Shown one piece after another: positions 1 through 8,082 of a stretch of DNA of 18,650 nt; the first letter of the stretch is position 1; each line of letters begins with the position of its first letter. Position numbers and translations under genes: made by a program. This DNA is from CAZOBJ01 sp964577825 (lineage in GTDB: Bacteria; Planctomycetota; SZUA-567; JAFGNG01), in the NCBI GenBank assembly GCA_964577825.1, contig CAZOBJ010000062.1, forward strand, positions 1-18,650. The letters run 5' to 3'. The notes under the pieces are model-generated. The model was not told where the DNA came from and ran no database searches. It worked only from the letters and a program-made list of their open reading frames with translations.

Positions 1-3000
1 CCGTACATGACCGTGGGCGGCGAGCGCGAGGCCACGCGGGGCGCGTGGCAGCGGAGCATGAAGGTGCTCGAACCCGGCGAGGTGCAGACGCTCACGTTCA
101 CGCGTCCGCGTCCTTTGCACCATCGCGGGTACGGCCCGGCGGACGGGATCCAGTTCCGGGTGGAGGGCGGCGAGGGCGCCACCTTCGAGGTCTATGATCT
201 GCGCTTCTTGAAAAAGGGCCGCCAGGGCTGGTTCCGCAAGGAGTTCGAACTCCCGGAAGGAGAAATCTGGCGCGCCAACGCCTCGGTCGCCAACACGCTG
301 CTCTTCGTCAACGGCGCCAAGGTCGAGGACAAGACCCTGGTCCTGCCTCGGCCCCACATCGGCATCTACGCGACCACGCCGGTGGACCTGAAGCCGTACC
401 TTGAGCCGGGCGAGACGAACTGCGTGGCTATCCAGGCCTGGCGGCCGGGCAAGTACGCGCCCAACGTGTACCTCCAGGGCCGGGTTGTTATGGCCGACGG
501 CACGATGGTGCGGCTGGACACGGACGACTCCTGGACCTGGCGCACCAAGCCGCCCGAGCAGGGCTGGGCCGCGCCGGGCGGCGGCAAGGGCTTTGACAAG
601 CTCACCGGCCTGCGGCACGCGGAGCACGGCGAACCGGGGCTCATCAAGTACTGGCGCATCCATTACAAGAGCCGCAGCGAACGCCCGGCCTCGGATGGGC
701 TGCTCAAGCTCTCGAACCCGACCGAGCCGCAGTTCTTCTATACTGAGGACGAACCAGTCACCGTGACCGCCGAGATCCCAGAGGGGCTGGACGATCGCAC
801 GCCCGCCGTGACCTGGCGGGTGCGCCGGTACCGGTTCGTGGAGCGGGACTTCGTCTCTGTGGCGGACGAAGCGGCGAATGCCACCGGTCGCCAGACCGAG
901 TTCCGCGCGCAGGGCCATGGTGTGGTGTGCGACCTGGACCTGGGCCGCCTGCCGCGAGGCGTGTACACGGTGCAGGCCGACCTGATCCTGGGCGCCGAGA
1001 CCGCGGAAAGCCACATCCCGGAGCCTCTGGTGGTGGTCGGCCGCGTGCCGGTCCGTGAGGTGGCGGGAGACTCGTACGAGGACGGGCTCGACCTCGAGCT
1101 CGAGACTGTGGTCGACTGCACGGATCCCGACGACCGGCCGTGGCTGGAGGCCGACGGCGAGCACCTCGCCGTGGCAGGCGGCGACATCGAGGAGACGCCC
1201 AAGCACGAGATCACCGAACCGATCCTGGTCGACGAGAACGGACTCCAGTATCGCGAGACCCGTCCGAACTGGGGTGCGCAGTTCTCGTATAAGGTCGAGT
1301 TCGCCCACCCGTACGACTGGTACCAAGTCGTGATGGTCTACCCGGACGACCGGGAGCGATGGATGGGCATCTCGTGCACTGCGCGCTGGCGCGGCAAGAC
1401 GAGCTACGCGCGCCTGGCGCCCGCGGTCATCACCGGGTTCCGGTTCCCGGTCACGGGCCGCATGCGCGAGCTCAAGTTCCTGTATCGGCCCGGACCCGGA
1501 CCACACGCGGTGAATGTGATCAACATCCAGGACGGCTCGGCGGCCGCGGCCTCCGAGATCCGCATCTACCGGATCGCCAACGGCCTGCCCGCGCTGGGCG
1601 GACAGGACGCGGGCGACCGGTGCCTGGGCATCCTCACAGAGAACCTCAACGAAAACAACGCGTTCGGCGCCTTTTGCGGGATTCGCCCCGCCTCGGCGCC
1701 GGACTCCACGCGCGCCCAGGCGCGCCAGAATGCCGGCGACGTGATGGCCCAGCCCGTGGCGTATGTGTGCAAGGAGCTCGCCCAGCGGCTGGATACGGCC
1801 ACCGCGTACGCGCAGTACAGCCTGTTCACCGGCGAGAACCTGAACGCCATGGGATGCTGGCAGTACTGGGACCGCAACAAGTGCCTGCCGGGCGTGCCCA
1901 GCGTGGACACCGCGCGCGTGCCCATCGACCTGCGCGAGGTGGCCGCGCGCGTGCTCTCCTTCAACGGGATCCGCACGCTGATGAGCGTGGAATTCATCAA
2001 CCAGAGCACGCTCATGGACGAGCCGCCGGCGAGCCGCAGCGACGCGCAGGTGCAGGCCGGCGCCGACACCTATTACCTGGTGGACAAGAACGGCAGCCAG
2101 GTCCACAACCTCAACTTCCTTCACCCCGCGGTGGAGGCGACCATGCTCCGGCTCGCCGACGAGTTCTCCGGCAAATGGGCGCACGTGCCCGGAGTGCTGG
2201 GCGTCAACTGGACAACCTACATGGGCGGCAACTTCTCCATCCCCACTCTGTGGCCTGTAGAACGGTATTATCCCCGGGATACAGGCGAGGAATTCGACTA
2301 CCTGGCCGCAAGCTACGACGACGCCACGATCGCCCGCTTCGTCGAGGACACCGGCATGCAGGTCCCGGGCGCGGCCGAGGACGCAGACCGATTCGCCGCG
2401 CGGCACGAGTTCCTGACCGACCCTGCGCGCCGCGCGCAGTGGATCGAGTGGCGGTGCCAGAAGCTGCGCGCGTTCTTCCTGCAGATGCGCGACCGGATGC
2501 GCGCGCACCGCGACGACTACATCCTGCTCGCCAGCCTGTACGTCGACGCGCCCCATCCGTCCATGTGGAAGCATACCGGTCTGCCTCTGAGCGACTTCCT
2601 GCGGCTCAACGCCTGGGATCCGCAGGCCTACGACGAAGACGAGGGCCTGTACGTGACCCACTGGTCGCACGCGGCCACCATGCGCTACCATCCCACGCGG
2701 GCCCGCGCCATGCCCTACGCCGCCGCGTACGAGATGAACGTGAATCCCGAGTACTACGCGGTGTACGACTCCGGGCCGCGGCGCAGCCAGATGATCATGC
2801 ACCACTGGCAGGAGGTGGAGCGGTACCCGTTCACCATGCCGGACCGCGACGGCTGGGCCTACCCCTACCAGTCCACTCCGCAGGCGCACGCGCGCGGCGA
2901 CTGCCTGCGCGAGCCGTTCACTCAGGCGCTCATCGGCGGCGACCCGCAGTTCATCCTGTGGGGCTTCTCGCACGTGAGCCGCATCGTGGGCTCCGAGCAG

Positions 3001-3567
3001 CCCATGCGCGAGTTCATCCGCGTGTTCCGCGCGCTTCCGGCCGAGCGATTTACGGCGGACCTGGACACTGGGTTCGAGACGAACCTGGCCATCCGCTCGC
3101 TGCGCCAGGGCGATGCACGGCTCTTCTACGTGGCCAACCCCGGGTACTGGCCCGTGCAGGGCCGGGTCACGCTGGCCGGCGCTACGCAGGTGACCGATCT
3201 CGTGAGCGGCGAGGCCGTGGAGGCCGCCACCGACGAAGAGGGCAGGACCGTTGCGTCCGTGGACCTGGAGCCCTTCGGCGTGGCCGCGTACCGGGCCGAC
3301 GGCGCTGAGGCAGAGGTCGTGGACTGGGAGGTCGACCCCGTAGAGGAGGAACACCTCACGCACATCCGCGACCTGGCCGCCCTGGCGCAGACGCGGCTCG
3401 ACGACATGGAGGACGCGCCCCCCATGTCCGAGGACGACCGCGTTTTCCTGCGCCGCAGCGCGCTGGCCGCGGATGGCGACCTGGAGTTGGGCCGGTACGC
3501 GCGCGCCTGGTCCACGGTCACGGACTGGCGCTACTGGGCGCTCACGCATCGGCCGTACAAGAAATAG
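1..3567 (+). CDS. Large multidomain glycoside-hydrolase-like protein (5' end outside window)
   Basis: The frame is open from the first base. An ATG lies at 7 (numbering below uses it as residue 1), but no ribosome site can be seen and the protein seems to begin inside a beta-rich domain, so I treat it as partial. Residues about 70-185 resemble the jelly-roll sugar-binding domain of GH2 and rhamnosidase-type enzymes (FVNGAKV, then YLEPGETN and AIQAWRPG). Residues about 247-347 look like an immunoglobulin-like domain, and 400-530 like another beta-sandwich. Residues about 585-1010 look like a TIM-barrel region rich in aromatic and acidic residues (GENLNAMGCWQYWD, GVNWTTYMGG, ILLASLYVDAP). Residues 1037-1098 form a beta domain like those closing GH42-type enzymes, followed by a charged helical tail. 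I cannot name the catalytic acids or the GH family. A role in breaking down a complex polysaccharide is inferred. A secretion signal would lie upstream. Confidence 0.75.
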   Translation, partial: PYMTVGGEREATRGAWQRSMKVLEPGEVQTLTFTRPRPLHHRGYGPADGIQFRVEGGEGATFEVYDLRFLKKGRQGWFRKEFELPEGEIWRANASVANTLLFVNGAKVEDKTLVLPRPHIGIYATTPVDLKPYLEPGETNCVAIQAWRPGKYAPNVYLQGRVVMADGTMVRLDTDDSWTWRTKPPEQGWAAPGGGKGFDKLTGLRHAEHGEPGLIKYWRIHYKSRSERPASDGLLKLSNPTEPQFFYTEDEPVTVTAEIPEGLDDRTPAVTWRVRRYRFVERDFVSVADEAANATGRQTEFRAQGHGVVCDLDLGRLPRGVYTVQADLILGAETAESHIPEPLVVVGRVPVREVAGDSYEDGLDLELETVVDCTDPDDRPWLEADGEHLAVAGGDIEETPKHEITEPILVDENGLQYRETRPNWGAQFSYKVEFAHPYDWYQVVMVYPDDRERWMGISCTARWRGKTSYARLAPAVITGFRFPVTGRMRELKFLYRPGPGPHAVNVINIQDGSAAAASEIRIYRIANGLPALGGQDAGDRCLGILTENLNENNAFGAFCGIRPASAPDSTRAQARQNAGDVMAQPVAYVCKELAQRLDTATAYAQYSLFTGENLNAMGCWQYWDRNKCLPGVPSVDTARVPIDLREVAARVLSFNGIRTLMSVEFINQSTLMDEPPASRSDAQVQAGADTYYLVDKNGSQVHNLNFLHPAVEATMLRLADEFSGKWAHVPGVLGVNWTTYMGGNFSIPTLWPVERYYPRDTGEEFDYLAASYDDATIARFVEDTGMQVPGAAEDADRFAARHEFLTDPARRAQWIEWRCQKLRAFFLQMRDRMRAHRDDYILLASLYVDAPHPSMWKHTGLPLSDFLRLNAWDPQAYDEDEGLYVTHWSHAATMRYHPTRARAMPYAAAYEMNVNPEYYAVYDSGPRRSQMIMHHWQEVERYPFTMPDRDGWAYPYQSTPQAHARGDCLREPFTQALIGGDPQFILWGFSHVSRIVGSEQPMREFIRVFRALPAERFTADLDTGFETNLAIRSLRQGDARLFYVANPGYWPVQGRVTLAGATQVTDLVSGEAVEAATDEEGRTVASVDLEPFGVAAYRADGAEAEVVDWEVDPVEEEHLTHIRDLAALAQTRLDDMEDAPPMSEDDRVFLRRSALAADGDLELGRYARAWSTVTDWRYWALTHRPYKK

Positions 3568-3640
3568 CGTCTGCGGCGAGCTTCGCTTGATGGCAGTGCA
3601 AGGAGGCCCGGGCCGGGACGACGCACAGCGAACCAACGCC

Positions 3641-3665
3641 CGCCCCGGGGAATCGGCCCGGGGCG
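3641..3665 (+). other. GC-rich hairpin in the intergenic region 3568-3785
   Basis: CGCCCCGGG at 3641-3649 pairs with CCCGGGGCG at 3657-3665 around a 7-base loop, giving a 9-bp all-GC stem. It lies 73 bp after the stop of the glycosidase-like gene. No T tract follows, so it is not a classical intrinsic terminator, though it may still stop or protect the transcript. Upstream at 3605-3614 is a perfect palindrome, GGCCCGGGCC. Nothing else in this 218-bp region is clear: the promoter-like pair TTGGCT (3740) and GATACC (3764) is weak, and I could not match the stretch to a known riboswitch. Confidence 0.4.
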
Positions 3666-3785
3666 AGTCCATACTGCCAGGCGACTGCAAGAGGTGTGGA
3701 AACAGCGTAGCGCGCACGACCCGCGTCTCGCTGCTCGCTTTGGCTAAGGGTCGATGGTCTATCGATACCGGCCCCGGACTCCGAC

Positions 3786-5312
3786 ATGGACGCGTCCCCG
3801 ACACAGCCATCCACAACAGACCGGCGCATCGGCGCACGGGCGCTCCTGGTCCTGTTCTGCGCCGGCCTGCTCATGCGTTTGCTCCGGTTCGACGAGCTGC
3901 AGCTCCAGCACTTCGACGAGGGCGTGTACGCCCTGCGCGCGGCCCAGGCCCTGGGTACGCCGCTCGGGGAGGTCTTGCGGGGCAACGTGTACGACAACCA
4001 CTTCGCTCCACCGCTCTTCTATGCGCTCGTCACCGGCGCGTACGCGGCATTGAGCACCACCGCCGCGGCGGCGGTCCTCGTCTCCGCGGTGGCGGGTGCC
4101 GTGGCCGTACCGCTGACCGCCCTGCTCGGGGCCGAGGTGGCCGGCCGGCGCACGGGCCTTGTGGCGGCCGGCCTGTTGGCGGTCACCGAGTATCACCTCC
4201 TCTACAGCCGCATGGCGCTCACGGACGCCGCGTTCGCCACCTGGTTCCTCGTGGCGCTGTGGGCCCTGTTCCGACATGAGCGCACGCGCGGGCGCGGCGC
4301 GCTGGCTCTCGCCGCCGCGGCCACCGCATTCGCGTGCTGGACCAAGTACACCGGGGTCATCGTGCCCGCGCTCTTCCTGGCGGGCGCACTCGTCTGCTGC
4401 GTCAAACCCGAGGGGCGCAAGCACCTGCGCGGGCGCGTGACGAGCAGCGCAGTGCTCGTGCTCGCGGCGCTCGCGGCCTGCCTGCCCCTGGCCTGGCAGA
4501 TCGCAACCGCGCCGGGCTGGGGCGCCTGGCTCGCGTACCGGGCCCACCATACCGCGATCGAGACGCCCTTGACCTCGCTCTACGGCTCGGCTCTCCACTA
4601 TGGGGCGAGCCTCTTGCTGTGGGTGCCATGGCCCGTGCTCGCGCTCGCGGCGGGCGGGCTGTGGGTGCTCGCGCGGCGCGGGAGCCCAAACGCCCGGCTT
4701 GTCCTCGTCATCACCGGGCTCTATGCCCTGTCCACGGTGGCGTATCACAAGTATCCGCGGCTCCTCCTGCCGATCGTGCCGCTTGTTCTCGTCGCCGCGG
4801 GCGCAGCGGCTGCCGACCTCTGGCGCGTCTGGGAGGAGAGGCCCATGCGACGGGCGGCGCTCGTCCTCCTCCTGCTCGCGAGCCTCGCCTGGCCCTTGCC
4901 CCGCGCGCTGCGCACGCCCGAGGTCCCGTACGAGAAGCTCCTCACGGCCACGGCCCGGGCGCGCGAGCGCTTGCGGCCCCCGCCGAACGTGTACATCGTG
5001 GACGCCGTGCCCGTGGCGTTCTACGCAGCGCGGGTCCCTGAGATCGTCGCGCCCTTCCGTCGCGTGGAATACCCGGACCTCGAACGCCGCGCCCAGCGCG
5101 GCGAGCGCTTCCTGGTCGTGCTCGACCGGCCATGGCCCAAGGCCCCTTTGGCGGGTGCACGGACACTTGCGGAGTTCCCCACCCGATACACCGAGGTGGA
5201 GCTTGCCAACCGGTACGGCGCCCCGCGCGTACTGGCCGCACGGTTCGGCCGCAGCCTGCCCCGCGAGGAGCTGCGCCTTCGCCTTGCGCTCGTGGCCGCG
5301 CCCGGACCCTAG
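3786..5312 (+). CDS. GT-C family membrane glycosyltransferase (PMT/ArnT-like, GT39/GT83 type)
   Basis: A 508-residue integral membrane protein of the dolichyl-phosphate-mannose mannosyltransferase / ArnT type. These enzymes transfer a sugar from a polyprenyl-phosphate carrier to a protein or lipid on the outer face of the cytoplasmic membrane. Membrane segment 1 covers about residues 17-33. It is followed by the family's first-loop acidic motif, HFDEGVYALRAAQALG, with D44/E45 as the likely catalytic pair. A second conserved motif, YSRMALTDAAF, lies at 140-150. Several Ala/Leu-rich membrane helices follow up to about residue 370, and a soluble, probably periplasmic domain fills about 385-508. 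The ATG at 3786 keeps the first helix; the next Met (residue 30) would cut it. The Shine-Dalgarno is weak (GGA just upstream). Sugar and acceptor cannot be told from sequence. The gene stands alone, 218 bp after the previous gene and 225 bp before the next. Confidence 0.85.
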   Translation: MDASPTQPSTTDRRIGARALLVLFCAGLLMRLLRFDELQLQHFDEGVYALRAAQALGTPLGEVLRGNVYDNHFAPPLFYALVTGAYAALSTTAAAAVLVSAVAGAVAVPLTALLGAEVAGRRTGLVAAGLLAVTEYHLLYSRMALTDAAFATWFLVALWALFRHERTRGRGALALAAAATAFACWTKYTGVIVPALFLAGALVCCVKPEGRKHLRGRVTSSAVLVLAALAACLPLAWQIATAPGWGAWLAYRAHHTAIETPLTSLYGSALHYGASLLLWVPWPVLALAAGGLWVLARRGSPNARLVLVITGLYALSTVAYHKYPRLLLPIVPLVLVAAGAAAADLWRVWEERPMRRAALVLLLLASLAWPLPRALRTPEVPYEKLLTATARARERLRPPPNVYIVDAVPVAFYAARVPEIVAPFRRVEYPDLERRAQRGERFLVVLDRPWPKAPLAGARTLAEFPTRYTEVELANRYGAPRVLAARFGRSLPREELRLRLALVAAPGP

Positions 5313-5537
5313 CCGGCCGGCCCGCACGGCCATTTCCCAGGGTTGTCCACATCGCGCGGCTCGTCGCAACACCGGCCTCTCGCGGCGCGGATCTTGCGCG
5401 CAGCCCACAACCTTTTCCGTAAATCTTCGCGCCCGATTCGCCGATAAACCAGAACGAGCCGGGCGGATGCGACCACGCGCTGTGAGCGTCACCGCATCGC
5501 CCGCGCGCTGCCTTGCCACGCGAGGAGGATCGACCCC
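5313..5537. other. Intergenic region between glycosyltransferase and LysM protein genes
   Basis: This 225-bp stretch has no coding signal. It includes a short, less GC-rich patch (about 5407-5455) that could hold a promoter, but the best boxes there (TTGCGC at 5394, TAAATC at 5420) are 20 bp apart and unconvincing. AGGAGG at 5523-5528, 9 bp before the ATG at 5538, is a perfect Shine-Dalgarno core for the LysM protein gene. Confidence 0.5.
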
Positions 5538-7877
5538 ATGCGCACGGCCGAAGACATCGTCCGCGAGTACCGCGAGCGCGGATACGACACGTTCCGACTG
5601 CGGGCCATCGCCGCACTGCGGCCCGAGCCCATGCGCAGTCAGATCCTTGCGATCCTGGACGCGGAGGCGCCCGCCGAGGATGCCGAGGCGGACACGGACT
5701 TCGACAGCGACGAGACCCCGTCGTCCGTGATCGCGGACATGACCGTGGAAAACCCCGAAGACGCGCCCGTGGATGCGCAGGTGGACGCTCAGGCAGGCTT
5801 CCAGGCCGTGACCGAAGACCCGTGCGAAGAGGTCCGCACCGCGCCCGGCGCCGTGCCTCAAGACTCCGCAACGTATGATGAAGCGGACGAGGCCGACACG
5901 GCCCCCACGCAGGATGCTCTGGACACGAGCCTGGACGAACTGGTCGGCCATCAGCAGCCTTCGGACCTGGCAAGCGCCAGCGCGACCATGCCCGACTCGG
6001 AGGGGGACGCCGCACCGATTGACCACGAGGCCGGCCTCGCCCAGGACGCGGAGGGGGACGTGGGGGCTGCCAACGACCAGTCCTCCGCCGCCCTGGTGCC
6101 GGCCGAGGAACTCGCCGCGGCCGAACAGTCTCTCAAGGAGCGACTGGCCGATGCAGCCGCCCGCCAGGATGCGAACGAGGACGCCGACACCGAGGCGCCC
6201 GCGCAAGAGGACGAGGAAGGCACGCAGCTTGGCCCCCGGCTCGTGCGGCCGGAGGACACCCACATGTCCGAGGAGGACACCACGCTCCTTGCGGACCCGG
6301 GCGCCAAGATTCGGTACCTGTACGACGACGAGGACAAGTCCGCGTACGAGCCCGCGGCCCACGGGCAGGCCCACTTCTCTGAAGGCTCGGCCTCCGACGA
6401 GGACGAGGACTGGTACGACTACGGATCGGGCCTGATCCGGTTCCCCGCCGAGCTCGCCGCTCAGCACGAGGCCTATGCCCAGGCTCTGAAGCACGAGGCC
6501 CAGGCCTCGCAGGAACCGGAGGCATCGGACGCAGACACGCACGGCCCGGACTTCGTGACTCTGGACGAGCTCGTCGCGCTCACGGCCCCGCAGGAAGAGG
6601 TCGGCTCAGGCGAGAAGCCGCCTTCTTCCTCAGCCCCAGACCACGACACCGAGGAGCCTGCGCACGGCGCCGCGCCGCTTTGCGCGCCCGCCGCAACGGC
6701 CCATCCGGCCCACGCAAAGCCCACCCCGCGCACCGTGGCCGAGGTCGCCGACGAGGTGGTGGAGCTGGAGAACGCCCTGCGAGGCCTCGAAGAGAGCATC
6801 GCGCGCAAGCAGCAGGAGATCGACCGTCTCGCGGGGCTCATCGCGCAGAAGGACGAGTTGCTGAGCCTGCAGGACCAGCAGTTGGAGGAGGTGCGCGCCC
6901 TGGTAAGCCAGCGCGACGCGCGCATCGTGGAGCTGGAGGCGGCCACCACCCGCCTGCACGAGCTCACCCGCGAGGTGCTCTCGCTGCGGGTCGAGAAGCA
7001 GGAGATCGAGCGCGAGCGCAACGTGCTCAAGACCGAGACCGTGCCCGACCTCGAAGAGCAGCAGCTCGCCGTCCTGGAGGTGCTCGAAGAGGAGGCGGGC
7101 GACCACGACAAGACGCGCGCGCGCCTGCACCGGAGCATGCGCCGGTCCGTGCTATCCTACTCCGCGGCCGCGGTGGCGGCCTGCTTCTGCGTGGTGCTCT
7201 CCGGCGCGCTCCTGATCATGGAGCCGAGCCCCCATCAGGACACGGGCTTCTCCGGCGCGCCCATGGCCCTCGTGCCCGACGAAGAGCCTGCGCAGGACGC
7301 GCAGTTGGCCACCTTGAGCGATCGCAACCAGGGCCTCAAGAGCGAGAACGAGCTTCTGCGCGCGGCCTACCGGGACAGCCAGCAGCAGTGGCGCGTGCGC
7401 GAGGCCGCCCTGCGGCGCCGCCTGCGCGACCGGGAGGAGGCCCTGGACCTGCGCTATCGGCGGCTGGCCGCGGACCTGAATGCCCAAATGCACCAGGAGC
7501 AGTCGCGCATGCAGGACGAGTACCTGGTCCTGCACCACGGGGCCGATGAGGCCGACGCGCCCGCACAACCGACCCCGGCCGAGCATCAGGCCTCGCCGCC
7601 GGCCCAACCCCGGGAGCAGGCGCACGCGGTGCGCGCGGTCGACCGCGCCGCCGATACACCCACCGACCAGGCGGTGACCCGGTACACGGTCCGCCGCGGC
7701 GACACGCTGTCGGAAATCGTGCACCGCCACTACGGGACCACGCGGCGCGGGCGCCTTACGCGGCTGGTGGCGTCCGTGAATCGGCTCCCAAACCGCCATC
7801 AGCTCCAGGTGGGCCAGGTGCTGGTGCTCCCGACCACCGAGGACATGCCCCGCACCGGTCCGCTGGCAAGCCTCTGA
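5538..7877 (+). CDS. Single-pass envelope protein: acidic cytoplasmic region, coiled coils, C-terminal LysM
   Basis: A 779-residue protein that I do not recognise as a named family. Residues 1-45 form a small mixed helical segment. About 45-395 is strongly acidic (runs of D and E), low in complexity and probably disordered. About 400-534 is a long heptad-rich coiled coil. A membrane helix covers about 537-561 and is preceded by the basic stretch ARLHRSMRR, so by the positive-inside rule the N-terminal part is cytoplasmic and the rest periplasmic. A second, Arg/Glu-rich coiled coil covers about 588-670. After a Pro/Ala-rich linker comes a LysM domain at 716-765 (YTVRRGDTLSEIVHRHYG to QVGQVLVLP), which should bind peptidoglycan. 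There is no N-terminal signal peptide and no catalytic domain. The start is fixed by AGGAGG 9 bp upstream. It may act as a structural or polar organiser joining a cytoplasmic partner to the cell wall, which is inference. The acidic composition argues against a shadow frame. Confidence 0.8.
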   Translation: MRTAEDIVREYRERGYDTFRLRAIAALRPEPMRSQILAILDAEAPAEDAEADTDFDSDETPSSVIADMTVENPEDAPVDAQVDAQAGFQAVTEDPCEEVRTAPGAVPQDSATYDEADEADTAPTQDALDTSLDELVGHQQPSDLASASATMPDSEGDAAPIDHEAGLAQDAEGDVGAANDQSSAALVPAEELAAAEQSLKERLADAAARQDANEDADTEAPAQEDEEGTQLGPRLVRPEDTHMSEEDTTLLADPGAKIRYLYDDEDKSAYEPAAHGQAHFSEGSASDEDEDWYDYGSGLIRFPAELAAQHEAYAQALKHEAQASQEPEASDADTHGPDFVTLDELVALTAPQEEVGSGEKPPSSSAPDHDTEEPAHGAAPLCAPAATAHPAHAKPTPRTVAEVADEVVELENALRGLEESIARKQQEIDRLAGLIAQKDELLSLQDQQLEEVRALVSQRDARIVELEAATTRLHELTREVLSLRVEKQEIERERNVLKTETVPDLEEQQLAVLEVLEEEAGDHDKTRARLHRSMRRSVLSYSAAAVAACFCVVLSGALLIMEPSPHQDTGFSGAPMALVPDEEPAQDAQLATLSDRNQGLKSENELLRAAYRDSQQQWRVREAALRRRLRDREEALDLRYRRLAADLNAQMHQEQSRMQDEYLVLHHGADEADAPAQPTPAEHQASPPAQPREQAHAVRAVDRAADTPTDQAVTRYTVRRGDTLSEIVHRHYGTTRRGRLTRLVASVNRLPNRHQLQVGQVLVLPTTEDMPRTGPLASL

Positions 7878-7962
7878 CGATCCGCTTGCCGGCGCGCCCC
7901 TGGCCCTGGCCCGGGTTGCACACATTGCGGCCCGAAGCTGCGGCGATTGTCCGGAATGCGCC

Positions 7963-7990
7963 TTGATTCCTACGCACGACCGGTCATAAT
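7963..7990 (+). promoter_or_regulatory. Candidate sigma-70 promoter for the aminotransferase-glutamate dehydrogenase unit
   Basis: TTGATT (7963-7968) and CATAAT (7985-7990) are separated by 16 bp in an otherwise GC-rich gap of 205 bp (7878-8082). Transcription would start near 7997, leaving a leader of about 85 nt. The leader holds a small stem, GGGGC (8036-8040) with GCCCC (8046-8050), and then the Shine-Dalgarno. The call rests on base pattern only. Confidence 0.5.
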
Positions 7991-8070
7991 GCAGGCTTCC
8001 GGGCCCGATGCGCGGACCCGTCATTCACTGCGGGCGGGGCGCCAAGCCCCTGTCCCTGTCCCAGCGGCGC

Positions 8071-8078
8071 GGAGGAGA
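8071..8078 (+). promoter_or_regulatory. Ribosome binding site fixing the aminotransferase start
   Basis: GGAGGAGA lies just before the ATG at 8083. It supports this start over the in-frame ATG at 8008, which has no such site. It also shows that the short reading frame left of the N gap is the true N-terminus of the gene that continues after the gap. Confidence 0.75.
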
Positions 8079-8082
8079 GACC

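Noticed and set aside
1359..3308. A 649-codon frame inside the glycosidase-like gene, and similar frames inside other genes
   Set aside because: They are alternate-frame shadows rich in Arg, Pro, Ala and Gly, with no motifs.
3568..3785. A cobalamin or c-di-GMP riboswitch, or a tRNA, after the first gene
   Set aside because: Some short words look similar, but the conserved boxes are not present in the right order and no cloverleaf can be drawn.
3759..6542. A 927-codon minus-strand open frame opposite the glycosyltransferase and LysM protein genes
   Set aside because: It spans two unrelated plus-strand genes and the gap between them, has an Arg/Gly/His-rich composition typical of antisense frames in GC-rich DNA, and shows no domain.
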